From NCBI GenBank assembly GCA_938084745.1, contig CALKEZ010000028.1, positions 1 to 55,553 on the forward strand: a stretch of DNA of 55,553 bases. Reading direction: 5' to 3'. The notes under the pieces were generated by a model that was given only the letters and a program-made list of their open reading frames with translations, was not told the DNA's origin and did not search any database. This stretch comes from an uncultured Gammaproteobacteria bacterium (GTDB lineage Bacteria; Pseudomonadota; Gammaproteobacteria; Eutrophobiales; Eutrophobiaceae). Of this stretch, positions 37,984 through 45,615 are shown piece after piece. Position 1 is the stretch's first letter; every line of letters starts with the position of its first letter. Position numbers and translations under genes: made by a program.

Positions 37984-38294
37984 TTAACAACGACCTTTTT
38001 TTGCTTGCCCTGGAGGGCAGAACTTTCCAGAATTATGATGATGGCGGGAATCTCCCTCATAGCGATTATGCTCTCTATGTCCATCTTCATCGTGTCCACT
38101 TGTGTTTACAGCGGCACCCGTCGCAGCACCAACACCGGCGCCAACAATCGCACCATCACGCCCACCGAGCACGGCACCAACTGCACCACCTACAGCACCA
38201 CCCACCGCCGAATCAAGGACCAGACTGTCACCGGCTAATACCGGAGACCGGATAATAATAATGCCATTCCCATAATAACTATTTTAGTTTTCAT
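37984..38294 (-). pseudogene. Glycine-zipper exported protein gene, frameshifted in the signal peptide
   Basis: AGGAGATATT precedes an ATG (38292-38294) that gives MKTKIVIMGMALLLSG, a signal peptide start, but this frame meets TAG at 38235-38237. The next frame carries SPVLAGDSLVLDSAVGGAVG, GGRDGAIVGAGVGAATGAAV (glycine zipper) and a His-rich, Cys-containing tail (SRHHHNSGKFCPPGQAKKGRC). A single-base -1 shift near 38250 joins the signal peptide to its cleavage region SPVLAGDS. The glycine-zipper type is common in small outer-membrane or periplasmic proteins. Without the shift, only a GTG at 38205 could start the second part, lacking a signal peptide. Confidence 0.72.
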
Positions 38295-38487
38295 AATATC
38301 TCCTTTTGTTTAACTTATTAGACGACATTCTTCACCTAAGTTCATGAATTAGCAATCAAGCTATTCTTATTATGTAGACTACTACTGCGACAGAACCTTA
38401 AACTGTGATGGAGTGTATGTTTTAATTAAGTCACTCAAGTTAAAATAACGACAAAACCGCTCTGTTTAGTAATTTAAGGATTGATTA

Positions 38488-38700
38488 ATGAAAAAATTCA
38501 CCATCCATCTCGATGCAATAATTCTTGTTGTTATGCTGTTAGTCATTTGTATCGGCTCAAACATTTATCAACGCAAGTTACATGGCGATCTACATAAGAA
38601 AAATATTGCACTTATAGTGCAATTAACGGACACACAGCTGGAATTGATAAATAGCCAATCATCCGGTAAAAAATGCGTAGCGAACCAGTCAAACGGTTAG
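38488..38700 (+). CDS. Small single-pass membrane protein, hypothetical
   Basis: 70 residues: a short cytoplasmic start MKKFTIHLDA, one membrane helix (IILVVMLLVICIGSNIY, about 11-28), then a hydrophilic helix (HGDLHKKNIALIVQLTDTQLE) and a polar tail. AAGGATTGATTA precedes the ATG. No family recognised. It lies 15 bp before the MEKHLA-domain gene on the same strand and may share its transcript. Confidence 0.55.
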   Translation: MKKFTIHLDAIILVVMLLVICIGSNIYQRKLHGDLHKKNIALIVQLTDTQLELINSQSSGKKCVANQSNG

Positions 38701-38715
38701 GCCGGGTGTTGGTGG

Positions 38716-39183
38716 ATGACAGAGCATGACTTTAATAGCAACTTCTATATTAAACACGGTCACCTTCTTTGTTTAAGCTATACGTATTGGACCGGGAGAA
38801 AGCTACTTGCTAAAAATTTGCTTCCTGGATCATTAATTAAAACGTTGTACTACGCGCCCTTCGCTATCGTTTCTCATGACACACAAGCCGATCCGGTTTT
38901 TAACTTTGGTAATAAAACCGCACTACATTTATTTGAACTGGAATGGGATCACTTCCTTAAGCTTCCTTCCCGAGAGTCTGTGGAAATGATCAAGCGCGAT
39001 GAACGTGAAAAGCTTATGCAAAGAGTCACCACGGATGGCTACATTGATAACTATTCCGGGATAAGGGTTTCCTCGTCTGGCAAACGCTTCTTAATTAATG
39101 ATGCAACCATCTGGAATATTGTTGATGCTGACGGAGTTTATCATGGACAAGCTGCCGCATTCGAAAACTGGACCTATCTATAG
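38716..39183 (+). CDS. MEKHLA domain-containing protein
   Basis: 155-residue protein consisting of a single MEKHLA domain, a PAS-related fold. Characteristic text: SYTYWTGRKLL, LYYAPFAIVSHDTQADPVFNFGN, LHLFELEWDHFLKLPSRES, RVTTDGYIDNYSGIRVSSSGKRFLI, and GQAAAFENW at the end. In plants the domain is found in HD-ZIP III factors; bacterial stand-alone members have no established function. It could bind a small molecule or respond to redox, but this is inferred from the PAS similarity. The start follows GGGTGTTGGTGG. Confidence 0.85.
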   Translation: MTEHDFNSNFYIKHGHLLCLSYTYWTGRKLLAKNLLPGSLIKTLYYAPFAIVSHDTQADPVFNFGNKTALHLFELEWDHFLKLPSRESVEMIKRDEREKLMQRVTTDGYIDNYSGIRVSSSGKRFLINDATIWNIVDADGVYHGQAAAFENWTYL

Positions 39184-39384
39184 TTTATGTTCAATTACAC
39201 TGGTGCAAATATCTTACGGAAACCCCTTGTCTGCAGACGCAGTTTGTTTTTGTTTTTTTGTCGTCTATCAGTAGACTGACAAATTTCATGATTTGAAAAA
39301 AGAGAGGAAGTGATCAAAAAAATTCCTGAGCACTACATTATCCAATCGTGGTTGGTCCGGGGAAAGCATTAATGTCGACCAAGC

Positions 39385-39441
39385 ATTATTTTCAATTCTG
39401 GCTACAACTCGAATAGGCGACTTTATAAAAAATCGAATAAA
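39385..39441 (+). pseudogene. Relic of the AraC-type domain of Ada
   Basis: In frame with the methyltransferase gene, the codons before its ATG translate as IIFNSGYNSNRRLYKKSNK and run on into MLNMT. This matches the end of the AraC helix-turn-helix domain of Ada, whose pattern there is 'AG(F/Y)xSxSxxYxxxxxxLGMT'. An in-frame TAA lies at 39370-39372 and no homology to Ada is visible further upstream. The segment is therefore a leftover of a once complete ada gene. Confidence 0.75.
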
Positions 39442-40008
39442 ATGCTGAACATGACACAATCAAGTAAATGTCACGTCGGCAATAATATTGATATTCAATT
39501 TGCCATCGGCGAATGTTCTTTAGGATCTATACTCGTAGCCAGTAGCCAGCGTGGCATCTGTGCTATTTTTCTTGGCGAACACCCAGAGACATTGGTGCGT
39601 AACTTACAGGATCAATTTCCTCTAGCCAATCTAATCGATGGCGATAAAGACTATGCAAACATAATCGCCCAAGTTGTAGATTTTGTAGAATCACCCTCTA
39701 CTGGTCTGGACCTGCCTCTGGACATGCGTGGCACTGCTTTTCAGGAACGCGTCTGGCAAGCCCTACGTGAAGTGCCCGCAGGCTCAACGGTCAGTTATAC
39801 CGAAATTGCCAAACGCATGGACGCGTCCAAGTCTGTTCGGGCTGTGGCTAGTGCTTGTGCAGCGAATAAACTGGCTGTTGTTATACCGTGTCACCGCGTT
39901 GTCAGAAACAATGGCGCTTTATCCGGCTATCGCTGGGGCGTTGAACGTAAACGTGCGTTATTAGACAAAGAGTCAAAAGACAATGCCGCTTTAATACAGT
40001 TGCGCTAA
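39442..40008 (+). CDS. Methylated-DNA-protein cysteine methyltransferase, Ada C-terminal type
   Basis: Suicide repair protein that moves the methyl group from O6-methylguanine to its own Cys. Active-site segment VIPCHRVVRNNG near 147-158, followed by LSGYRWGVERKRALLDKE. GTAFQERVWQALREVPAGSTVSY and KSVRAVASACAANKLA are the helix and DNA-binding regions. Sequence is closest to the C-terminal half of Ada (ECSLGSILVASSQRGICAIFLG parallels Ada), not to Ogt. The gene has no ribosome site at ATG 39442 or 39451, consistent with being a truncated ada. It precedes alkB by 36 bp. Activity is likely, since the catalytic region is intact; the regulatory part is gone. Confidence 0.9.
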   Translation: MLNMTQSSKCHVGNNIDIQFAIGECSLGSILVASSQRGICAIFLGEHPETLVRNLQDQFPLANLIDGDKDYANIIAQVVDFVESPSTGLDLPLDMRGTAFQERVWQALREVPAGSTVSYTEIAKRMDASKSVRAVASACAANKLAVVIPCHRVVRNNGALSGYRWGVERKRALLDKESKDNAALIQLR

Positions 40009-40044
40009 AGTTTACCATAACACTACACTTCAACGGGTTTTTCG

Positions 40045-40722
40045 ATGACACACACTGATCCTGCAAAAGTAACTATGGATTTGTTTCCCGGTTCGACAAT
40101 ATATGAATCAAAACGAGAACAGATTGGTGCAGAGGCTTTTGTTCTTAGAGGTTTTGCGCAGGACTACGAAGCTGATCTTATTCAAGCCATAGCAAATGTC
40201 ACAAGCAACGCACCTTTTCGTCACATGGTCACCCCTGGCGGTTTTACGATGTCTGTCGCAATGACGAATTGTGGATCATACGGCTGGGTTTCGGACAGAA
40301 AAGGTTATCGCTATTCGGCACTGGATCCCGTGTCACAAACACCGTGGCCTGCAATGCCAGCCTCGTTTCTTGACTTGTCCAGACATGCTGCAGCGAAAGC
40401 AGGCTTTGTTACTTTTGCTTCGGACGCTTGCCTGGTTAATTGTTATGAGCCTGGGTCAAGGCTGTCTTTGCATCAAGACAAAGATGAGCTTGATTTTGAC
40501 CAGCCTATTGTTTCAGTTTCGCTTGGAGTGCCGGCGGTATTTTTATTTGGTGGATTATCTCGTAAAGATAAACCGGAACGTATTCCGCTTTTTCATGGCG
40601 ATGTCGTTGTTTGGGGAGGTGCAGATCGTTTACGTTATCATGGCATCTTGCCATTAAAAGAAAGCCATCACCCCCATTTTGGCAAGCAGCGTATCAACCT
40701 GACTTTTCGCAAGGCTGTTTAG
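40045..40722 (+). CDS. alkB: Alpha-ketoglutarate-dependent DNA dealkylase AlkB
   Basis: Fe(II)/2-oxoglutarate dioxygenase that removes 1-methyladenine and 3-methylcytosine lesions. 225 residues. The substrate lid region is MVTPGGFTMSVAMTNCGSYGWVSD. The iron ligands appear as His and Asp in LHQDKDE near 145 and His in RLRYHGILP near 198. The 2OG-binding Arg pair lies in QRINLTFR at the end. Placed 36 bp after the Ada-type methyltransferase, matching the ada-alkB operon of enterics; here the activator part of Ada is missing, so alkylation-inducible control is probably lost. Confidence 0.95.
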   Translation: MTHTDPAKVTMDLFPGSTIYESKREQIGAEAFVLRGFAQDYEADLIQAIANVTSNAPFRHMVTPGGFTMSVAMTNCGSYGWVSDRKGYRYSALDPVSQTPWPAMPASFLDLSRHAAAKAGFVTFASDACLVNCYEPGSRLSLHQDKDELDFDQPIVSVSLGVPAVFLFGGLSRKDKPERIPLFHGDVVVWGGADRLRYHGILPLKESHHPHFGKQRINLTFRKAV

Positions 40723-40736
40723 GCTATTTTATTATT

Positions 40737-41333
40737 TTAGTTAGAGGCGGATTTAATTGATTCCTGAACTTGTTCCAGTCTTTTGTCCCGTCCACAAGCA
40801 TAACGATAGTATTTATAGCGTATCGGATTATTTATGTAATAGTTTTGATGATAATCCTCTGCAGCATAAAACTTTTGTGCTGGCAGGATTTCTGTTACGA
40901 CCGTGGCTTTGCCATTTAACCTTTCTTGTAATGCCGCTTTGCTCTTATTAGCCAATACTTTTTCTTCTTCATTCATAACAAATATGGCTGCCCGGTATTG
41001 TGGCCCTTTATCACAAAACTGGCCATGCGCATCGAAAGGGTCAACATTTTTCCAATAGACATTGAGGAGCTGCTGGTAACTGACCTTTGCCGGGTCATAA
41101 ACAACCTCTACAGCTTCATAGTGACCGGTTGTGCCGCTGGAGGTTTCTTCATAGCTTGGATTTTCAGTATGCCCGCCGGTATAGCCAGAGATCGTACTTA
41201 ACACACCCTCCAGTTTATCGAATGGCCCTTCCATGCACCAGAAACAGCCGCCGGCAAAAATGGCAACCCGCTCCTTAGCATAAGCGGCCACTGAAACACT
41301 GCACAAAAACACGGCAAGAATAAGTCGATACAT
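40737..41333 (-). CDS. msrA: Peptide-methionine (S)-S-oxide reductase MsrA, exported
   Basis: Reduces S-methionine sulfoxide in proteins. 198 residues including a signal peptide (MYRLILAVFLCSVSVAAYA). The active site is AGGCFWCMEGPFDKLEGV near residue 28-45, followed by SGYTGGHTENPSYEE and GHYEAVEVVYDP. A second conserved part is QYRAAIF and EDYHQNYY. The export signal places it in the periplasm, unlike the cytoplasmic E. coli MsrA. It lies 3 bp after msrB; together they form a periplasmic repair pair. Confidence 0.94.
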   Translation of the reverse strand: MYRLILAVFLCSVSVAAYAKERVAIFAGGCFWCMEGPFDKLEGVLSTISGYTGGHTENPSYEETSSGTTGHYEAVEVVYDPAKVSYQQLLNVYWKNVDPFDAHGQFCDKGPQYRAAIFVMNEEEKVLANKSKAALQERLNGKATVVTEILPAQKFYAAEDYHQNYYINNPIRYKYYRYACGRDKRLEQVQESIKSASN

Positions 41334-41336
41334 TAG

Positions 41337-41855
41337 TTAACCTCGGAGTTCTGGCAGCGGTTGATCAGCGGGAATAAATTTTAAGGCCAAACCATTATTA
41401 CAATATCGTAATCCGGTAGGCGGAGGGCCATCATTAAAAACGTGGCCTTGATGACCGCCACAACGTATGCAATGGTATTCCGTTCGTGGCCAAATAAGAG
41501 AAATATCGAGCTTAGTTTCTACGCGACCCGCAATAGGCTCATAGAAGCTGGGCCAACCCGTGCCGCTCTCATATTTCTTGTCAAACTCAAACAAGGGTAA
41601 ATAACAGGCTGCGCAAATAAATGTGCCGTCTTCTTTAATTTTATTCAACGGGCTCGAATCAGGCGGCTCGGTACCGTCTTCAAACAAGATATTAAATTCA
41701 CTTTTCGATAGCAGTTTTCGCCACCCATCTTTATCTTTCTTCAGGCGGGTTATATTGATATTTTTGTCTATGGGATGAGCCATTACGCCTGAGCTAATGA
41801 ATAGCAGGCTCCCGGCAACACTGCTGGCCTGAATTAAAAATTGTCTGCGGTGCAT
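41337..41855 (-). CDS. msrB: Peptide-methionine (R)-S-oxide reductase MsrB, Tat-exported
   Basis: Reduces R-methionine sulfoxide. 172 residues. The N-terminus HRRQFLIQASSVAGSLLFISSG fits a twin-arginine signal (RRxFL), so the folded, zinc-loaded protein is probably exported by Tat. Zinc Cys pairs are CAAC near 96 and CIRC near 133; the catalytic Cys is in GLRYCNNG near 153. GTGWPSFYEPI and GGHQGHVFNDGP are family hallmarks. AGGAG lies before the ATG. Operon with msrA, 3-bp gap. The reductant in the periplasm is not encoded nearby. Confidence 0.94.
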   Translation of the reverse strand: MHRRQFLIQASSVAGSLLFISSGVMAHPIDKNINITRLKKDKDGWRKLLSKSEFNILFEDGTEPPDSSPLNKIKEDGTFICAACYLPLFEFDKKYESGTGWPSFYEPIAGRVETKLDISLIWPRTEYHCIRCGGHQGHVFNDGPPPTGLRYCNNGLALKFIPADQPLPELRG

Positions 41856-41919
41856 GTTTTTCTCCTGAAGATGACTGTGTGACCAGATATCAATATGACA
41901 GTTCAGTCGTCAGGGGGTG

Positions 41920-41940
41920 AAAAGTGTCCTCTAAGACACT
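41920..41940 (-). terminator. Weak hairpin downstream of ctaB
   Basis: AGTGTC (41923-41928) pairs with GACACT (41935-41940). Read on the minus strand the stem is followed by TTTTC. It lies 20 bases past the ctaB stop and could end the haem-A gene transcript. The stem is short and the U-run is only four long. Confidence 0.35.
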
Positions 41941-41960
41941 CTGCTGGACAGATGCTGGGC

Positions 41961-42869
41961 CTAGATGATTCTCGCTAATAGCGGAATGTAATGGTCGATC
42001 AACAGGAACGCGAACATCGCCATTAGATAAATGATAGAGAACGAAAAGGTCTGCATCGCCAAACGATCCGCGTGATCAAATTGCATGCGGATAGCATAGT
42101 AAAGAAACCCACCGCCGAGCAAGACTGCACCGACCAGGTAAAAAAAGCCTGACATGCCAACTAAATACGGCAGCAAGGACACAATGAAAAGCACTATGGT
42201 ATATAGCAAGATATGCAATCGCGTGAATTTCACACCATGCGTTACCGGCAACATGGGTATATTAACCGCGGCATAATCCTCGCGACGATAGATAGCCAGG
42301 GCCCAAAAATGCGGCGGCGTCCAGGCAAAAATTATGAGAAACAATAATAAGGAATTAGGATCCAGCGTACCGGTTACGGCTGTCCAACCCAACACTGGTG
42401 GAGCTGCTCCTGCCGCACCACCAATAACAATGTTTTGTGGAGTTGCGCGTTTCAGGTACATAGAATAAATAAAGCCGTAGCCAATTAACGAAAGCGCTGT
42501 TAATCCAGCTGTCAACGGGTTCACCAGAAAGGCCAGAACTCCCATCGAGACTGTACCCAAAAACCAGGCAAAGATGATGGCATTCAGAAGACTCACCCTA
42601 CCTTTCGGCAGGGGACGGCGGTTGGTTCTCGCCATGATAGAGTCTATTCGATGATCAACGACATGATTTATGGCTGCTGCAGAACACGCGGCAAGGCCAA
42701 TGCCGATAGTCCCGAAGATTAGAATATCCCAGGGCACCATGGTCGGCGTTGCCAAAAACATGCCGACAACTGCCGTGAAGACGATTAACGACACCACCTT
42801 AAGCTTACAAAGCGCGAGGTAATCCTGCCAGGCAAGGGCACTCGTGTCGGTTATTGACTGTTCTTCCAA
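41961..42869 (-). CDS. ctaB: Protohaem IX farnesyltransferase (haem O synthase)
   Basis: UbiA-family prenyltransferase that adds farnesyl to haem B to give haem O for the oxidase. 302 residues, about nine membrane helices. The conserved polar motif NHVVDHRIDSIMARTNRRPLPKG is near 67-90 and the second motif YTMYLKR-like is SMYLKRATPQNIVIGGAAGA. The start is TTG, supported by AGGAG 7 bases upstream; no ATG lies before the first helix. It follows ctaA by 19 bp. Confidence 0.95.
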   Translation of the reverse strand: MEEQSITDTSALAWQDYLALCKLKVVSLIVFTAVVGMFLATPTMVPWDILIFGTIGIGLAACSAAAINHVVDHRIDSIMARTNRRPLPKGRVSLLNAIIFAWFLGTVSMGVLAFLVNPLTAGLTALSLIGYGFIYSMYLKRATPQNIVIGGAAGAAPPVLGWTAVTGTLDPNSLLLFLIIFAWTPPHFWALAIYRREDYAAVNIPMLPVTHGVKFTRLHILLYTIVLFIVSLLPYLVGMSGFFYLVGAVLLGGGFLYYAIRMQFDHADRLAMQTFSFSIIYLMAMFAFLLIDHYIPLLARII

Positions 42870-42888
42870 CGGGAAACTCCTGATTTAT

Positions 42889-43887
42889 TTATTTTTCTGG
42901 CAAGCAATGATGTAGCAGTGTTACCAAGGATAGTAATAATAACGCAGCAACCCCATTGTGCGCCACCGCTACTGACAATGGCAGGTACAATTTTATGTTT
43001 GCTATGCCTAGAGAGACCTGCGTGAACAGCAATATTAGGATTGCAGCGCCCGTCCATTTCAGCGACTTTATACCTGACATGAGTGCGCGTAAGGCAATTG
43101 CAGCTATTGTTAGAAAAGCAATAACCGCCCCGATTCGGTGAGCCATATGGATTGCAGTTCTGGCGCTGCCGTGCAAAACACCACCTTCATAATCTATGCC
43201 CAAACCACGCCACAGGATAAACCCTTCATTAAAGTCCATATTTGGCCACCATACACCCTGACAGGTCGGGAAATCCGGGCAGGCCAGCGCTGCATAATTA
43301 GAACTGGTCCAGCCCCCTAATGAAATCTGCAACGCCAGAACGACCAAACCAAAGCTGGCCCAAGGCAATAACTCTCTATTACCGGCACTGACAAAAACTC
43401 CCTGGCGGGATTGTTGCCTCAGCGTGGTCCAGAAAAGCAATGACAGGATGGTTAAGCCACCGAGCAAGTGGGACATGACGATGACGGGCTTCAATAATAA
43501 TGTAACCGTCCACATTCCCAGCATTCCCTGAAATATTACCAGGCACAATAATGCTGTGGTAAAAACGCGCATGTGCTTCAATTGCGAATTCTTCCAGGCA
43601 ACAGCGGCCATAATTAATATCAGGAAACCAAGCGCGCTGGCAACATAGCGATGAACCATTTCCTTCCAGGCTTTCGCATGCTCAAGCGGCCTTTCCGGGT
43701 AAGCAATATTAGCCTGCACGGTCTCGCCTTCGCTTGCGGGCACCAATATTTTTCCATAACAACCCGGCCAATCAGGACAACCCAGGCCAGCATCGGACAG
43801 ACGCACATAGGCCCCAAGCACAATGACGATCAATGCCAAGACACTGGCAATGCGTGCAATATTTAATAATATTGAATTTAATGGCAT
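42889..43887 (-). CDS. ctaA: Haem A synthase
   Basis: COX15/CtaA membrane enzyme that oxidises haem O to haem A. 332 residues with eight membrane helices. Family motifs: GAYVRLSDAGLGCPDWPGC near 25-43, KEMVHRYVASALG with haem-ligand His near 80, VMSHLLGGL near 134, and MAHRIGAVIAF near 246. It lies 11 bp after the SCO-like gene and 19 bp before ctaB, within the cox assembly cluster. Confidence 0.94.
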   Translation of the reverse strand: MPLNSILLNIARIASVLALIVIVLGAYVRLSDAGLGCPDWPGCYGKILVPASEGETVQANIAYPERPLEHAKAWKEMVHRYVASALGFLILIMAAVAWKNSQLKHMRVFTTALLCLVIFQGMLGMWTVTLLLKPVIVMSHLLGGLTILSLLFWTTLRQQSRQGVFVSAGNRELLPWASFGLVVLALQISLGGWTSSNYAALACPDFPTCQGVWWPNMDFNEGFILWRGLGIDYEGGVLHGSARTAIHMAHRIGAVIAFLTIAAIALRALMSGIKSLKWTGAAILILLFTQVSLGIANIKLYLPLSVAVAHNGVAALLLLSLVTLLHHCLPEK

Positions 43888-43898
43888 AACAAAAATAT

Positions 43899-44507
43899 TT
43901 ATCCGATGCGTGATGCCCTTAGTAGTTTTTTTAAGTCGCTCATAATGTCCCTCGGGTTAGCGTCTGACTCAAACTTCATCATTAGGTTTCCCAGAGGATC
44001 TACGATATAGAGCCGGTGCATGGTGACTGGATCATCAGAACTTTTCAGGCGAAACTTATCAAGTAAACTATCAATATTTATCAAGTCTGTATTGATCACT
44101 TGCTGCCCGGCATAATCGGCCATCTCTGCAGACAGTGCATTCGCTGACTGACCCGTCAAAAACAAAACTTTTTGCACCCGCAAAGAATGCTTGTCCATCA
44201 TCATATGGATTTGTCGCATGCGATAAACATTTTCCATGCATGTCGCGTCACATGTATCAGCCACATAAAGCATGCTCCACTTACCGTGCAAACTTTCTTT
44301 TCTGTCTGCATTAACCGGGTCTATCATGGCTAGATCCTCTATTGGCCGTGGCGGTATGACAAGATCGCCATGGTTTGATGTGCCTCTTTTTTCAACGATA
44401 TCGGTGTAATTAAAAACCATCCACGACAAAAGAACCGGACTGATAAACGCCAGAATAACCAGTATAGGTACTATTTTACTTTTTTTATTACTGCTTTCTT
44501 CACTCAT
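43899..44507 (-). CDS. SCO/thioredoxin-like cytochrome oxidase assembly protein
   Basis: 202 residues with an N-terminal membrane helix (about 12-32, VPILVILAFISPVLLSWMVF). The periplasmic domain holds KWSMLYVADTCDATCMENVYRMRQ, a CxxxC motif as in SCO1-type copper chaperones, then LFLTGQ and YIVDPLGNLMMKFESDANP, resembling the thioredoxin fold of SCO proteins. A homologue of this hypothetical gene sits at the same place in the Pseudomonas cox cluster between SURF1 and ctaA. Likely involved in Cu insertion or thiol handling. It overlaps SURF1 by 8 bp. Confidence 0.8.
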   Translation of the reverse strand: MSEESSNKKSKIVPILVILAFISPVLLSWMVFNYTDIVEKRGTSNHGDLVIPPRPIEDLAMIDPVNADRKESLHGKWSMLYVADTCDATCMENVYRMRQIHMMMDKHSLRVQKVLFLTGQSANALSAEMADYAGQQVINTDLINIDSLLDKFRLKSSDDPVTMHRLYIVDPLGNLMMKFESDANPRDIMSDLKKLLRASRIG

Positions 44508-45258
44508 CCGCCTTGTCCTGTTCTGTTTTTTTAAAATTTAAAAGCAAATATATAATCAATAACGCCACGGCAAACGCAAACCACTGGAATGCATAACCCA
44601 TATGCATAGCCACGCCTGAACCCGGCGGCTGCCATTGCCTAAAGTAACCACCCTCTGATTCCGGCGACAACCGCATTATGTATGGCATCAGCTTTGTCTT
44701 TGTTAACTGCTCTAGCTCATCAATATTTATATTCTGAACTCTATAAATATTAGCGCCTAACTGTTCCGGCTTGGCATTTTTTAACAACATGCCAGTTTTA
44801 GGCTCACTCTTAATGACGCCGTTTAGAATCATATGGCTTGCGGTACTCTCTAACGGTGGCGCCACCTGGCGATCATCGCCCGCTTTCAACCAGCCTCTAT
44901 TAACCAGAACGACATGCTTGCCACCATCAAGTATAAAGGGCGTATAAACAAAGTAGCCAGCCTGTCCTTGTTCAACACGATTATCCAATAATATTTGAAA
45001 TTGCTCTAAGAATTCACCCCTGATGTCGACTGGCCGCCACAGCAAATCGTCTTTCTCGAAAGTATTGATAGTTTCATCACTCAGCTGTAATGCCTTGCCT
45101 GCTTGTCTTGCTTCAAAATCAGCAAATAATATTCTTTTTTGCGCTGCCCGATCCAGCTGCCAGAATCCCAGCGAAATAAACAGACTAAAAACAATCAGCG
45201 CTATTAAACTGGTAATCAGACCTGGACAAAACTGTCTCTTCCCTATGTTTATTTTCAT
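44500..45258 (-). CDS. SURF1 family cytochrome oxidase biogenesis protein
   Basis: About 252 residues with a membrane helix at each end: ITSLIALIVFSLFISLGFWQLDRA near the start and YAFQWFAFAVALLIIYLLL near the end. Family motifs: LGFWQLDRAAQK, RPVDIRGEF, LLDNRVEQGQAGYFVYTPF, LVNRGWLK, and MGYAFQWFAF. Shy1/SURF1 helps assemble subunit I haem. The ATG of MKINIGKRQ is used; an upstream GTG (45270) is also open. No clear ribosome site. 8-bp overlap with the next gene. Confidence 0.9.
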   Translation of the reverse strand: MKINIGKRQFCPGLITSLIALIVFSLFISLGFWQLDRAAQKRILFADFEARQAGKALQLSDETINTFEKDDLLWRPVDIRGEFLEQFQILLDNRVEQGQAGYFVYTPFILDGGKHVVLVNRGWLKAGDDRQVAPPLESTASHMILNGVIKSEPKTGMLLKNAKPEQLGANIYRVQNINIDELEQLTKTKLMPYIMRLSPESEGGYFRQWQPPGSGVAMHMGYAFQWFAFAVALLIIYLLLNFKKTEQDKADE

Positions 45259-45329
45259 TTTAAATAGCACATAAAATTATAGGCTGGTTATAATCGGCTT
45301 ATTAGATATAAATTATCGAGGTTTTATCA

Positions 45330-45551
45330 ATGAGTGCCGCCATTCTGTTCAAAGTATTTATCGCTATCGTGTTCTTATTGATTTTAATCTCATTAGCATC
45401 AGGACTGTTTTTCATGATAAATGATGCGCCCACATCAAACCGGCTGGTCACTTCTCTTACTTTCAGAGTAACACTTTCAATTGTCCTGTTTTTTTCATTA
45501 ATTGTTGGTTTCAGGTTTGGCTGGATTCAGCCGCATGGGCTGGGAATTTAA
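45330..45551 (+). CDS. Twin-transmembrane protein (DUF2909)
   Basis: 73 residues with two membrane helices (about 7-29 and 43-65) linked by MINDAPTSNRLVTSLTFRV. The pattern and position, between coxC and SURF1 and on the opposite strand, match the DUF2909 gene in the Pseudomonas cox cluster. GAGG precedes the ATG. Possible role in oxidase assembly; not shown. Confidence 0.82.
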   Translation: MSAAILFKVFIAIVFLLILISLASGLFFMINDAPTSNRLVTSLTFRVTLSIVLFFSLIVGFRFGWIQPHGLGI

Positions 45552-45568
45552 TCAGGATTCTAAAACAG

Positions 45569-45598
45569 AAAAGGCGCTGCAATGGCAGCGCCTTTCTT
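45569..45598. terminator. Bidirectional terminator between DUF2909 and coxC
   Basis: AAAGGCGCTGC (45570-45580), loop AATG, GCAGCGCCTTT (45585-45595): a perfect 11-bp stem flanked by A on one side and T on the other. It lies between two convergent stop codons (45551 and 45616). Confidence 0.93.
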
Positions 45599-45615
45599 AT
45601 GACACTTAGATTTAT

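Noticed and set aside
39257..39283. Imperfect palindrome (TTTGTC, GTCTA-TCAG-TAGAC, GACAAA) upstream of the ada relic
   Set aside because: T-rich only on the wrong side for a plus-strand terminator, and no match to a known operator; could be chance in an AT-rich gap.
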